Made by a program: the position numbers and the translations under genes. The notes under the pieces were generated by a model. The model saw only the letters and a list, made by a program, of their open reading frames with translations. It was not told the origin of the DNA and did no database searches. Shown piece by piece: positions 1 to 5,165 of a DNA stretch of 5,208 nucleotides; position 1 is the stretch's first letter; every line of letters starts with the position of its first letter. Source of the stretch: Endomicrobium sp. (GTDB taxonomy: Bacteria > Elusimicrobiota > Endomicrobiia > Endomicrobiales > Endomicrobiaceae); assembly GCA_031273645.1 (NCBI GenBank), contig JAISRM010000283.1, forward strand, positions 1 to 5,208. The letters run 5' to 3'.

Positions 1-216
1 ATTTTTACTCCGGATTCTTCAAGGTTTTGGGAAACTGACAAATATGAAGAGGGAAAATCGCAGGACAGCCTCGATAAGCAGTATGTAAGAGATTATCTTG
101 AAAAGATAAAATGGGATAAATCTTGTCCTGCTCCGGAGCTTCCAAAAGACGTCGTTGAAAAAACGTTTGAAAAATATGCGGGCGCATACGAAAAACTGAC
201 AGGCATGAAATTTTAA
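1..216 (+). CDS. purC: SAICAR synthetase PurC, C-terminal part (5' end outside window)
   Basis: The frame is open from base 1 and ends at TAA 214-216, giving the last 71 residues. The fragment carries FTPDSSRFW at residues 2-10, then SLDKQYVRDYLE and a tail ending YEKLTGMKF. This is the C-terminus of the long (about 290-300 residue, yeast Ade1-like) form of phosphoribosylaminoimidazole-succinocarboxamide synthase, not the short ~237-residue E. coli form. The enzyme is cytosolic and joins CAIR to aspartate using ATP to give SAICAR. The PDSSRFW segment is a recognised family signature; the ATP-grasp-like catalytic part lies upstream of the window. Only 46 bases with no hairpin terminator separate it from the next gene on the same strand, which suggests co-transcription with the FGAM synthetase genes. 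Identification is firm; the full length cannot be seen. Confidence 0.93.
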   Translation: MFTPDSSRFWETDKYEEGKSQDSLDKQYVRDYLEKIKWDKSCPAPELPKDVVEKTFEKYAGAYEKLTGMKF

Positions 217-262
217 TTTTTCCGTCTGCCGTTATCCGCTGAAAAAACAAAGGAAATTCTAA

Positions 263-754
263 ATGTATGAAATAGAAATATCTTCAAAAAAAGATTTTAA
301 AGACGTACGCGGGCTTAACATATTTTCCGAAATTTCCGAGCTTGGCATAAAGGGCGTAGAAAAAGTAACTTATTCGCAGGTTTATAAAATAGCCGGCGAT
401 ATAAATTCTTTAGAAGCAAAAACGATAGCCGCAGAACTTCTCAGCGACAAAATTACCGAAAAAACTTCTGTCAAAACTGCAGAGCCTTCCGAATGCTGTT
501 CTTTGCCTAATTCATTTGCCGGTCTCCAAAATCAGTCGTTATCTTTAATAGAAGTTTTTTATAAAAAAGGCGTTACCGACACGGTTGCCGAAAGCGTAAT
601 TAAAGCAGTAAAAGATTTGGGAATAAATAAAGACATTAAAGCCTCCGCCGGACACAGATATTATGTTTACGGAAAAATTTCGCAAAGCGCCTTAAAAAAC
701 ATAGCCGAAAAACTTCTTGCAAACACTTTAATACAGGAATATAAAATATTTTAA
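263..754 (+). CDS. Tandem PurS-domain protein (FGAM synthetase bridging module)
   Basis: This 163-residue protein is two PurS-like repeats. Repeat 1 spans about residues 2-66 and repeat 2 about 94-163, joined by a Ser/Glu/Asn-rich linker. Both share the pattern KK(D/G)..D, a helix, LGI/GI, a beta strand with YK or YYVYGKI, then AE.LL and a C-terminal strand; repeat 2 ends LLANTLIQEYKIF. Ordinary PurS is about 80 residues and works as a dimer that bridges PurL and PurQ, so this is a covalently linked pseudo-dimer. From memory, the same double module forms the N-terminus of ~990-1000-residue PurL proteins in Geobacter-like bacteria; here it is separate. The start ATG at 263 has a good Shine-Dalgarno AAGGA (250-254) nine bases upstream. 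It lies 46 bases after purC and 19 before purL. The stop is TAA 752-754, reached through TTT TAA C, a possible slip site. The symbol is left blank because a single-domain purS would be misleading. Confidence 0.85.
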   Translation: MYEIEISSKKDFKDVRGLNIFSEISELGIKGVEKVTYSQVYKIAGDINSLEAKTIAAELLSDKITEKTSVKTAEPSECCSLPNSFAGLQNQSLSLIEVFYKKGVTDTVAESVIKAVKDLGINKDIKASAGHRYYVYGKISQSALKNIAEKLLANTLIQEYKIF

Positions 755-763
755 CGCTAAAAC

Positions 764-767
764 GGGA
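764..767 (+). promoter_or_regulatory. Weak Shine-Dalgarno supporting a separate purL start
   Basis: GGGA lies six bases before the ATG at 774, inside the 19-base gap after the upstream stop. It is a modest match to a ribosome binding site and is the main sequence support for purL being translated from its own start and not only as a fusion. The match is short, so confidence is limited. Confidence 0.4.
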
Positions 768-773
768 AATAAA

Positions 774-3185
774 ATGAAACCGGAAACAAAATGTAAAACG
801 ATTGAAATTTTAAATTTATCCGATAAACAGCTTACGGATTTAAGCAAAAAAGCCGTGTTGTCTTTATCTCTTGAAGAAATGAAAACGGTAAAGAGATATT
901 TTAAAAAGCTCGGCAGAAACCCAACCGACGTCGAGCTTGAAACCGTAGCGCAGACATGGAGCGAACACTGCAAACATAAAACTCTTACCGGAATAATAGA
1001 ATATACGCAGGAAGAAAACGGAAAAAAATCAAAGAGAACGTATAAAAATCTTCTCAAAGAAACAATTTTTAAAGCTACCGTTGAACTAAATAAAAAGTGG
1101 TGCTTATCGGTATTTAAAGACAATGCCGGAGTTATAGATTTTGATTTAAAAAACGGCGCGGCTTTTAAAGTTGAAACTCACAATCATCCGTCGGCTTTAG
1201 AACCTTATGGCGGTTCGGCAACAGGAATAGGCGGAGTTATAAGAGATATTTTAGGCGTCGGGCTTGGCGCAAAACCGCTTGCAAATACCGACGTGTTTTG
1301 TTTTGGCGATCCCGATACTAAAGCTTCAAAAGTTCCCGCCGGCATGCATCACCCTAAGAGAATTGCCAAAGGCGTGGTCTCAGGCGTCAGAGATTACGGA
1401 AACAGAATGGGAATTCCGACGGTAAACGGAGCCGTTTGTTTTGACGAAGGATATATGGCAAATCCGCTTGTCTATTGCGGAACTATGGGCATTATACCCA
1501 AAAATATGATCAATAAAAAAGTAAAGCCGGGCGATTTGGTTTTAGTTGCCGGAGGAAGAACGGGACGCGACGGAATTCACGGAGCTACTTTTTCTTCAAC
1601 GCAGCTTGATAAAGAATCCGACGTAAGCGCCGTGCAGATAGGAAATCCTATCGTAGAAAAAAAAGTTTTAGACACCATGCTTAAGGCCAGAGATTTAGGT
1701 CTTTACAGAGCGGTTACCGATTGCGGCGCCGGCGGGCTTTCAAGCGCAGCCGGAGAACTTGGCGAAAAAACCGGCGTTAAAATAGAACTTTCTAAAGTTC
1801 CTTTAAAGTACGAAGGTCTTAGCCCCTGGGAGATATGGATATCGGAAGCTCAGGAAAGAATGGTTTTTGCAGTTCCAAAAGAAAATAAAAAGAAAATAGT
1901 TGAAATATTTAAAAAAGAGGATGTGGAAGCCGCGTTTATAGGCGAGTTTACCGACGATAAAAAACTTACGCTTACTTATAACGGAGAAACCGTCGCTTAT
2001 ATGGATATGGAGTTTCTGCACGACGGAGTTCCTAAACCCACAAGGCTTGCCGTCTATAAAATAAAAACCGAAAAGAAACAAAAACCCGTTAAATTAAGTT
2101 CCGCTAAACTTTTAAAGTCGTTAAAAGGCGTTCTGTCCGATTTAAACGTATGTTCAAAAGAATGGATTATACGACAGTACGACCATGAGGTTCAGGGGCA
2201 GACCGTCGTTAAACCTCTTCAGGGAAACGGCATTGAAGTTTCCGGTCCGGGAGACGCCGCAGTCATTTGGCCTTATACCGTCGTAAAAGATACTAAAAAA
2301 GGAATAGTTCTTTCAAACGGAATAGATCCCCAATACGGTAAAATCAATACTTATAAAATGGCGGCAAGCGCTATAGAAGAATCTTTAAGAAATGCCGTCG
2401 CAGTCGGCGCTGATATAGATAAAATCTCAATTCTTGATAATTTTTGCTGGGGAAATCCAAATAAACCTGAAATTTTAGGCAGTCTTGTGCGCGCGGCAAA
2501 CGCCTGTTACGATATGTCAAAAGCTTTCGGAGTTCCTTTTATATCGGGAAAAGACAGCCTTCATAATGAGTATTGCATAGGCGGAAAAAAATATTCAATT
2601 CCTCCCGTTCTTCTCGTGTCGGCGATGGGCGTTATTGAAAATGCCGCAAACACGGTAACAATGCCTTTTAAACAGGGCGGCAATAAAGTTTTTGTTTTGG
2701 GATATACAAGAAATGAGCTGGGCGGCGGAGTATTTTCAAAAATAAATGCGATTAAAGACGGCGTAGTTCCAGACGTTTATCCCGAAGAATCTAAACCGTT
2801 AATGCAAAAACTGCACGCGGCGATAAATAAAGGATTAATAGAATCCTGCCACGACTGCTGCGAAGGCGGTCTTGCCGCAGCGGTAAGCGAAATGGCTTTC
2901 TCCGGACAAAAAGGCGTCAAAATAAATATAGACGCCGTAAAAACAAAAGGAAATTTGACTTCTTCCGAGATTTTATTTTCGCAGTCAAACGGCAGATTTG
3001 TTATAGAAGTAAGAGATGAAAACTCTGATAAAATCAAAGAGTTATTTAAAGGCTGCGCCGTTTCGGAACTCGGCGACATTACCGAAGAACCGAGAATTAT
3101 TTTTGAAAGTAAAAAAGAAGGAATAAAATTTTCAGAAAAATCCGAAACACTTTTAAAATGTTGGAAAAACACTATAAACTGGTAG
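774..3185 (+). CDS. purL: FGAM synthetase catalytic subunit PurL
   Basis: At 803 residues this is a complete catalytic subunit of phosphoribosylformylglycinamidine synthase, which converts FGAR to FGAM with ATP and ammonia delivered from PurQ. Visible motifs in order: GRNPTDVELE (48-57), WSEHCKHKT with the catalytic-type His65 (62-70), the nucleotide-binding block FKVETHNHPSALEPYGG (131-147) with GSATGIGG to 154, DCGAGGLSS (316-324), SEAQERM (357-363), YDHEVQGQ (469-476), SGKDSLHNEY (591-600), HDCCEGGLA (693-701) and FSQSNGRFV (735-743). These make up both halves of the duplicated AIR-synthase-like fold. It is somewhat longer than the common ~740-residue small PurL. The first ~45 residues, with LSLEEMKTVKRYF, resemble the linker region of the fused PurSS-PurL form. 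It lacks the C-terminal glutaminase domain of large E. coli-type PurL, which fits the separate purQ downstream. No key motif is missing. The ATG start is reasonable, but a fused product by frameshift is possible. Confidence 0.96.
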   Translation: MKPETKCKTIEILNLSDKQLTDLSKKAVLSLSLEEMKTVKRYFKKLGRNPTDVELETVAQTWSEHCKHKTLTGIIEYTQEENGKKSKRTYKNLLKETIFKATVELNKKWCLSVFKDNAGVIDFDLKNGAAFKVETHNHPSALEPYGGSATGIGGVIRDILGVGLGAKPLANTDVFCFGDPDTKASKVPAGMHHPKRIAKGVVSGVRDYGNRMGIPTVNGAVCFDEGYMANPLVYCGTMGIIPKNMINKKVKPGDLVLVAGGRTGRDGIHGATFSSTQLDKESDVSAVQIGNPIVEKKVLDTMLKARDLGLYRAVTDCGAGGLSSAAGELGEKTGVKIELSKVPLKYEGLSPWEIWISEAQERMVFAVPKENKKKIVEIFKKEDVEAAFIGEFTDDKKLTLTYNGETVAYMDMEFLHDGVPKPTRLAVYKIKTEKKQKPVKLSSAKLLKSLKGVLSDLNVCSKEWIIRQYDHEVQGQTVVKPLQGNGIEVSGPGDAAVIWPYTVVKDTKKGIVLSNGIDPQYGKINTYKMAASAIEESLRNAVAVGADIDKISILDNFCWGNPNKPEILGSLVRAANACYDMSKAFGVPFISGKDSLHNEYCIGGKKYSIPPVLLVSAMGVIENAANTVTMPFKQGGNKVFVLGYTRNELGGGVFSKINAIKDGVVPDVYPEESKPLMQKLHAAINKGLIESCHDCCEGGLAAAVSEMAFSGQKGVKINIDAVKTKGNLTSSEILFSQSNGRFVIEVRDENSDKIKELFKGCAVSELGDITEEPRIIFESKKEGIKFSEKSETLLKCWKNTINW

Positions 3186-3192
3186 AGGTGGG

Positions 3193-3211
3193 GGGGCTAT
3201 CGCCCCTTTTT
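3193..3211 (+). terminator. Probable intrinsic terminator after purL
   Basis: Seven bases past the purL stop, GGGGC (3193-3197) and GCCCC (3202-3206) form a G+C-rich stem around a 4-base TATC loop, followed directly by five T residues (3207-3211). Further G bases upstream can pair as G-U with the first Ts and lengthen the stem. This has the classic shape of a Rho-independent terminator and would end the purC-purSS-purL transcript, so purQ would need readthrough or its own promoter. Confidence 0.65.
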
Positions 3212-3254
3212 ATGAAGACTTTTAAGTAAATATAGATTTATACTCGGGTTTGTA

Positions 3255-3308
3255 TGTGTCTGTCATTCCCGTGAAAACGGCAGGCTTCGCCTGTTTTATG
3301 GAACACAG
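3255..3308 (+). repeat. 54-bp direct repeat, copy 1
   Basis: This unit begins TGTGTCTGTCATTCCC and ends TTTTATGGAACACAG. It matches copy 2 at 3357-3410 in 53 of 54 positions (G here, A there, at unit position 17). It looks like the left half of a dRS3-like element (ATTCCCGTGAAAACGG, with CCGT pairing to ACGG) whose right half is replaced by a CAGGC-TTC-GCCTG mini-hairpin and TTTTAT. The two copies are spaced 102 bases start to start. Confidence 0.9.
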
Positions 3309-3356
3309 ACAGACTTCGTCTGTTTAGTCAATTGTTTTTTCAATGTCCGTTTTGTT

Positions 3357-3410
3357 TGTGTCTGTCATTCCCATGAAAACGGCAGGCTTCGCCTGTTTTA
3401 TGGAACACAG
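3357..3410 (+). repeat. 54-bp direct repeat, copy 2
   Basis: Second copy of the unit at 3255-3308, with a single substitution (CCCATG in place of CCCGTG). The change breaks one base pair of the CCGT/ACGG stem seen in copy 1. Its 3' half, from 3388, also forms the left edge of the larger composite repeat that recurs inverted at the end of the window. Confidence 0.9.
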
Positions 3411-3437
3411 ATTGTGTCTGTTTTGCTTGTGTCTGTC

Positions 3438-3457
3438 ATTCCCATGAAAATGGGAAT
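3438..3457. repeat. Perfect dRS3-like inverted repeat
   Basis: ATTCCCATGAAAATGGGAAT is a perfect 8-bp inverted repeat around a GAAA tetraloop. It fits the ATTCCC-N8-GGGAAT form of neisserial dRS3 elements, which are known sites of filamentous prophage insertion. The surrounding TGTC...CCATGTTTA flank recurs in the inverted copy at 5133-5170. Resemblance in form does not prove shared origin. Confidence 0.8.
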
Positions 3458-3498
3458 CCATGTTTATTATTAATATAGTTTCTAACATTATTTCTTTT

Positions 3499-3535
3499 CA
3501 GACTGCGTCTGTTTTTATAAAACAGCCGAAGGCTG
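3499..3535. terminator. Convergent hairpin pair around TTTTATAAAA
   Basis: CAGAC-TGC-GTCTG (3499-3511) is followed by TTTTTAT, and on the other strand CAGCC-GAA-GGCTG (3523-3535) is read as a hairpin followed by the same T-rich centre. The centre TTTTATAAAA (3513-3522) is palindromic. The form is that of a small bidirectional terminator, but 5-bp stems are short. An alternative fold, CTGTTTT with AAAACAG (3509-3525), competes with both hairpins. Confidence 0.3.
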
Positions 3536-3559
3536 TCTGACAGAATTTTTTAGTAAAAA

Positions 3560-3582
3560 TGGATTCCCACCCGATAAAAACA
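3560..3582 (-). repeat. Inverted copy of a 23-bp block at 5045-5067
   Basis: Read on the - strand this is TGTTTTTATCGGG followed by TGGGAATCCA. It matches 5045-5067 in 22 of 23 positions. It contains the GGGAATCCA half of a dRS3-like end without a nearby ATTCCC partner on this side, which suggests that this composite repeat lost or exchanged one end. Confidence 0.8.
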
Positions 3583-3656
3583 TTCGGGCGCAGCCTGTCC
3601 CATAAAACAGACGAAGTCTGTCCGGCAGCGAAGTTAAATATAAAATAAAAAAATTC

Positions 3657-3674
3657 CCGTTTTTGCGGCAACGG
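3657..3674 (+). promoter_or_regulatory. Small hairpin just upstream of purQ
   Basis: CCGTT (3657-3661) pairs with AACGG (3670-3674) around an 8-base loop, six bases before the purQ Shine-Dalgarno. It follows ATTCCC, so it may be a decayed dRS3-like half element and not a true leader. No convincing -35/-10 pair is visible before purQ; TAAAAT at 3641-3646 is the best -10-like match, with only a poor -35. Confidence 0.25.
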
Positions 3675-3679
3675 TAAAT

Positions 3680-3684
3680 AAGGA
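3680..3684 (+). promoter_or_regulatory. Distant Shine-Dalgarno for purQ
   Basis: AAGGA ends 15 bases before the purQ ATG at 3700, farther than usual. A nearer ATG at 3684 is out of frame with purQ. The PurQ N-terminus (MKKVKALILRTAGTNC) matches the family well at the 3700 start, so that start is kept; translation may be inefficient. Confidence 0.45.
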
Positions 3685-3699
3685 TGCATAAAATAAAAC

Positions 3700-4497
3700 A
3701 TGAAAAAAGTTAAAGCGTTGATTTTAAGGACTGCAGGAACAAATTGTGATTTTGAAACGCAAATAGCTTTTGAACTTTGCGGCGCTCAAGCCGAAAAAGT
3801 TCATGTAAACGCTTTGCTTGAGAAAAAAGACAAAATTTTTGAATACGATATAATGGCTTTTCCGGGAGGATTTTCTTACGGCGACGACATAGCTTCCGGC
3901 AAAATTTTGGCAAACGAAGTAAAGAGCAAGCTCGGCGACAAAATAAAGAAATTCGCTTTAAGCGGAAGGCCGATAATCGGCGTGTGCAACGGGTTTCAGG
4001 TTTTGGTAAAAATGGGTCTTTTGCCCGAGCCGTCGCTTTTTGAACAAATTTCCACGCTTTCGTATAACGATTCCGGAAAGTTTGAGTGCAGATGGGTATA
4101 TTTGAAAACTTTAAAAACTCAAGCCGGCAAAAACCAAGCTTCGACAAATTGTCTTTGGACGCAAAAGCTGCCCGATATTATTACTCTTCCGGTCGCGCAT
4201 GCAGAAGGCAAATTTATTGCCAAAGATAAAAATCTTATTGATGAACTTGAAAAAAACGGCCAGATTGTTTTTAAATATTGCGCTCAGGACGGCAATATTG
4301 CGCGTTATCCTCTTGACCCAAACGGTTCAACCGATCAGATTGCCGCAATATGCAACAAAAAAGGCAATGTTTTCGGACTTATGCCTCATCCGGAAAGATA
4401 CGTTTATTCTTTGCAGCATCCGTCAAGAGAAGGATACGACGGAGAACACGGCTGGGGTAAAGCGATTTTTCAAAACGCTGTTAATTATGTAAAATAA
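3700..4497 (+). CDS. purQ: FGAM synthetase glutaminase subunit PurQ
   Basis: This 265-residue class I glutamine amidotransferase hydrolyses glutamine and passes ammonia to PurL for FGAM formation. The N-terminus MKKVKALILRTAGTNCD is typical. FPGGFSYGDD at 54-63 supplies the oxyanion region. The nucleophile elbow GVCNGFQ places catalytic Cys96, and PHPER at 229-233 gives the partners His230 and Glu232, so the triad is complete. PVAHAEGKF (164-172) is also conserved. It is longer than the ~225-230-residue Bacillus-type PurQ, with an added segment around 124-158 (NDSGKFECRWVYL onward). That longer form is what I recall accompanying fused PurSS-PurL enzymes and the glutaminase domain of large PurL. 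It is the third FGAM synthetase subunit, yet it is cut off from purL by 514 bases of terminator and repeats. No terminator is seen after it, so the next gene, 47 bases on, may share its transcript. Confidence 0.96.
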   Translation: MKKVKALILRTAGTNCDFETQIAFELCGAQAEKVHVNALLEKKDKIFEYDIMAFPGGFSYGDDIASGKILANEVKSKLGDKIKKFALSGRPIIGVCNGFQVLVKMGLLPEPSLFEQISTLSYNDSGKFECRWVYLKTLKTQAGKNQASTNCLWTQKLPDIITLPVAHAEGKFIAKDKNLIDELEKNGQIVFKYCAQDGNIARYPLDPNGSTDQIAAICNKKGNVFGLMPHPERYVYSLQHPSREGYDGEHGWGKAIFQNAVNYVK

Positions 4498-4532
4498 TAA
4501 TACTTTAATATGTGTAAATTTTATTGCGGTTA

Positions 4533-4540
4533 AAGGCGGA
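4533..4540 (+). promoter_or_regulatory. Ribosome binding site that sets the start of the small ORF
   Basis: AAGGCGGA lies just upstream of ATG 4545 with suitable spacing. A TTG at 4524 would add seven residues but would put this site inside the gene, so ATG 4545 is preferred. Confidence 0.55.
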
Positions 4541-4544
4541 AATT

Positions 4545-4859
4545 ATGGGTTATTGCATAAATTGTTTATTTCAAGGCGATAACAGTCTTGATGAAAACGG
4601 CGAAGGCCGGGTTTTTTGCATGGTCAAAAGGAAATGGGTATTGGAAGGCGATTCTTGTATCGATTTTACTGAATATGCCGATTTAAGTAAAGAAATCCGC
4701 TGCAAATACGCTATGGAAGTAAGGGAAAATAAAGAAAGCTCGGGAAGTAAGTTTTCAGATATTATAAAACAGACTTGGAAATTTATGCTGTTTACGCTGA
4801 TACTTTCTTTTATGATGTTTATCGCCGCCGCCAAATTTTTTGATAAATACATATTTTAA
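4545..4859 (+). CDS. Small Cys-rich protein with one C-terminal membrane segment, unknown function
   Basis: I do not recognise this 104-residue protein. The N-terminal half has Cys4 and Cys7 (CINC), Cys25, Cys38 (DSCIDF) and Cys53. The C-x2-C ... C ... C-x2-F layout recalls small metal-binding (zinc-ribbon or Fe-S-like) modules of the CxNCxF...C...C..F kind. Residues about 61-76 are polar and charged. Residues about 80-97 (FMLFTLILSFMMFIAAA) form one hydrophobic helix, leaving a tail of about seven residues, so the protein is probably anchored in the membrane by its C-terminus with the Cys domain in the cytosol. No signal peptide is seen. It follows purQ by 47 bases on the same strand with codon use like its neighbours, so it is likely a real gene. 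A link to purine synthesis cannot be claimed. Together with purQ it lies between the two inverted composite repeats. Confidence 0.7.
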   Translation: MGYCINCLFQGDNSLDENGEGRVFCMVKRKWVLEGDSCIDFTEYADLSKEIRCKYAMEVRENKESSGSKFSDIIKQTWKFMLFTLILSFMMFIAAAKFFDKYIF

Positions 4860-4911
4860 TGGCTGCGCCGTTTTAATTGTTATTTGTTAATTCTTAATTG
4901 TCAACATATGC

Positions 4912-4929
4912 TCCGCAGCAATCTGCGGA
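4912..4929. repeat. 7-bp hairpin downstream of the small gene
   Basis: TCCGCAG (4912-4918) and CTGCGGA (4923-4929) pair perfectly around a CAAT loop, about 50 bases after the stop. No T-run follows on either strand, so it is not a standard intrinsic terminator, though it could still stabilise an mRNA 3' end. No other terminator candidate is stronger in this gap. Confidence 0.5.
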
Positions 4930-4956
4930 CAATAACTTAATAGTCTGATAATAAAA

Positions 4957-4969
4957 CAGATGCTGTCTG
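4957..4969 (-). repeat. Diverged mini-hairpin unit
   Basis: CAGAT-GCT-GTCTG belongs to the 13-nt family seen at 3281-3620, with one G-T pair. It is preceded by ATAAAA on the + strand, which is the TTTTAT tail in its own (-) orientation. It lies outside the composite repeat, showing that the mini-hairpins also occur on their own. Confidence 0.55.
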
Positions 4970-4992
4970 TCGTCTAAAAATGTTTTTCAGCT

Positions 4993-5165
4993 TGTCATTC
5001 CCGCGATTTTAATATTCTTTATTCCTTAGCAGCCTGCACTCGAGTGTCTTTATCGGGTGGGAATCCACGTTTATTAAAAAATTATTTTTACATTGCGTCT
5101 TTCAAAGAAATAATGTTAGAGGATATTAATATTAAACATGGATTCCCATTTTCATGGGAATGACA
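4993..5165. repeat. Inverted-repeat block with TGTCATTCCC / GGGAATGACA ends
   Basis: The block opens with TGTCATTCCC (4993-5002) and closes with GGGAATGACA (5156-5165), perfect 10-bp terminal inverted repeats. Inside, GGGAATCCACGTTTATTA (5059-5076) and the inverted TAATATTAAACATGGATTCCC region (from about 5127) form a second inner inverted pair. The 173-bp noncoding unit resembles a miniature inverted-repeat element built from two dRS3-like units head to head. No clear target-site duplication is visible. Confidence 0.5.

Larger units (their letters stand above)
3388..3597 (+). repeat. Composite dispersed repeat, left copy
   Basis: This stretch aligns along its length with the reverse complement of 5030-5208. 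Shared blocks in order are: TTCGCCT(G/A)TTTTATG, TTGTG(T/C)CTGTCATTCCC, the dRS3-like hairpin and CCATGTTTA, TATTAATAT, TCTAACATTATTTCTTT, AATTTTTTA, TGGATTCCCACCCGAT, and an ACA(T/C)TCG(G/A)G(C/T)GCAG block. The best block, 3429-3466 against 5133-5170, matches in 37 of 38 positions by hand alignment. The left copy is about 31 bases longer, mostly because of an extra mini-hairpin around 3511-3545. No coding potential is evident. Confidence 0.8.
3281..3620. repeat. Cluster of 13-nt covarying mini-hairpins (CAGnn-NNN-nnCTG)
   Basis: Eight short hairpins, each a 5-bp stem with a 3-base loop, lie at 3281-3293, 3310-3322, 3383-3395, 3408-3420, 3499-3511, 3523-3535, 3585-3597 and 3608-3620. The outer CAG/CTG is mostly constant (3585-3597 has CGG against CTG) while the inner pairs change together: CAGGC/GCCTG, CAGAC/GTCTG, CAGCC/GGCTG. 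Loops are TTC, TGC or TGT on the + strand, or GAA and GCA for units on the - strand. Most are followed, in their own orientation, by TTTTA(T). A further diverged unit lies at 4957-4969, and a cut-off one sits at the window end. The compensating stem changes argue that the folded form is selected or copied. Function is unknown; weak terminator activity is one option. Confidence 0.75.

Noticed and set aside
5..250. An 81-codon - strand frame at the window start
   Set aside because: It is antisense to the clear PurC C-terminus.
217..262. A riboswitch or attenuator before the PurS gene (for example a purine riboswitch)
   Set aside because: The gap is only 46 bases, with no stable hairpin or known riboswitch core.
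728..1123. A 131-codon - strand frame over the purSS/purL junction
   Set aside because: It is antisense to conserved PurL motifs (such as WSEHC) and shows no recognisable domain.
3255..3460. A CRISPR array, suggested by regularly spaced repeats with 102-bp period
   Set aside because: There are only two full 54-bp units; the third copy diverges after half its length, and the spacers are themselves repeat-derived hairpins, so this is not a CRISPR array.
3498..3701. A 67-codon open frame on the - strand across the repeat region before purQ
   Set aside because: It runs through the mini-hairpins and the composite repeat, has no recognisable protein features, and is explained by repeat sequence.
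3710..4147. A 145-codon open frame on the - strand inside purQ
   Set aside because: It is the antisense shadow of purQ, whose + strand product has a full catalytic triad; the Arg/Lys/Leu-rich translation is typical of an antisense frame.
4199..4492. A 97-codon + strand frame inside the 3' part of purQ
   Set aside because: It overlaps conserved PurQ coding sequence in another frame and has no family features of its own.
4860..4875. A terminator (GGC-TGC-GCC then GTTTTA) right after the small gene
   Set aside because: Only three to four base pairs can form, and the same GGCTGCGCCG string occurs inside purL (about 3051-3061), so the signal is too weak.
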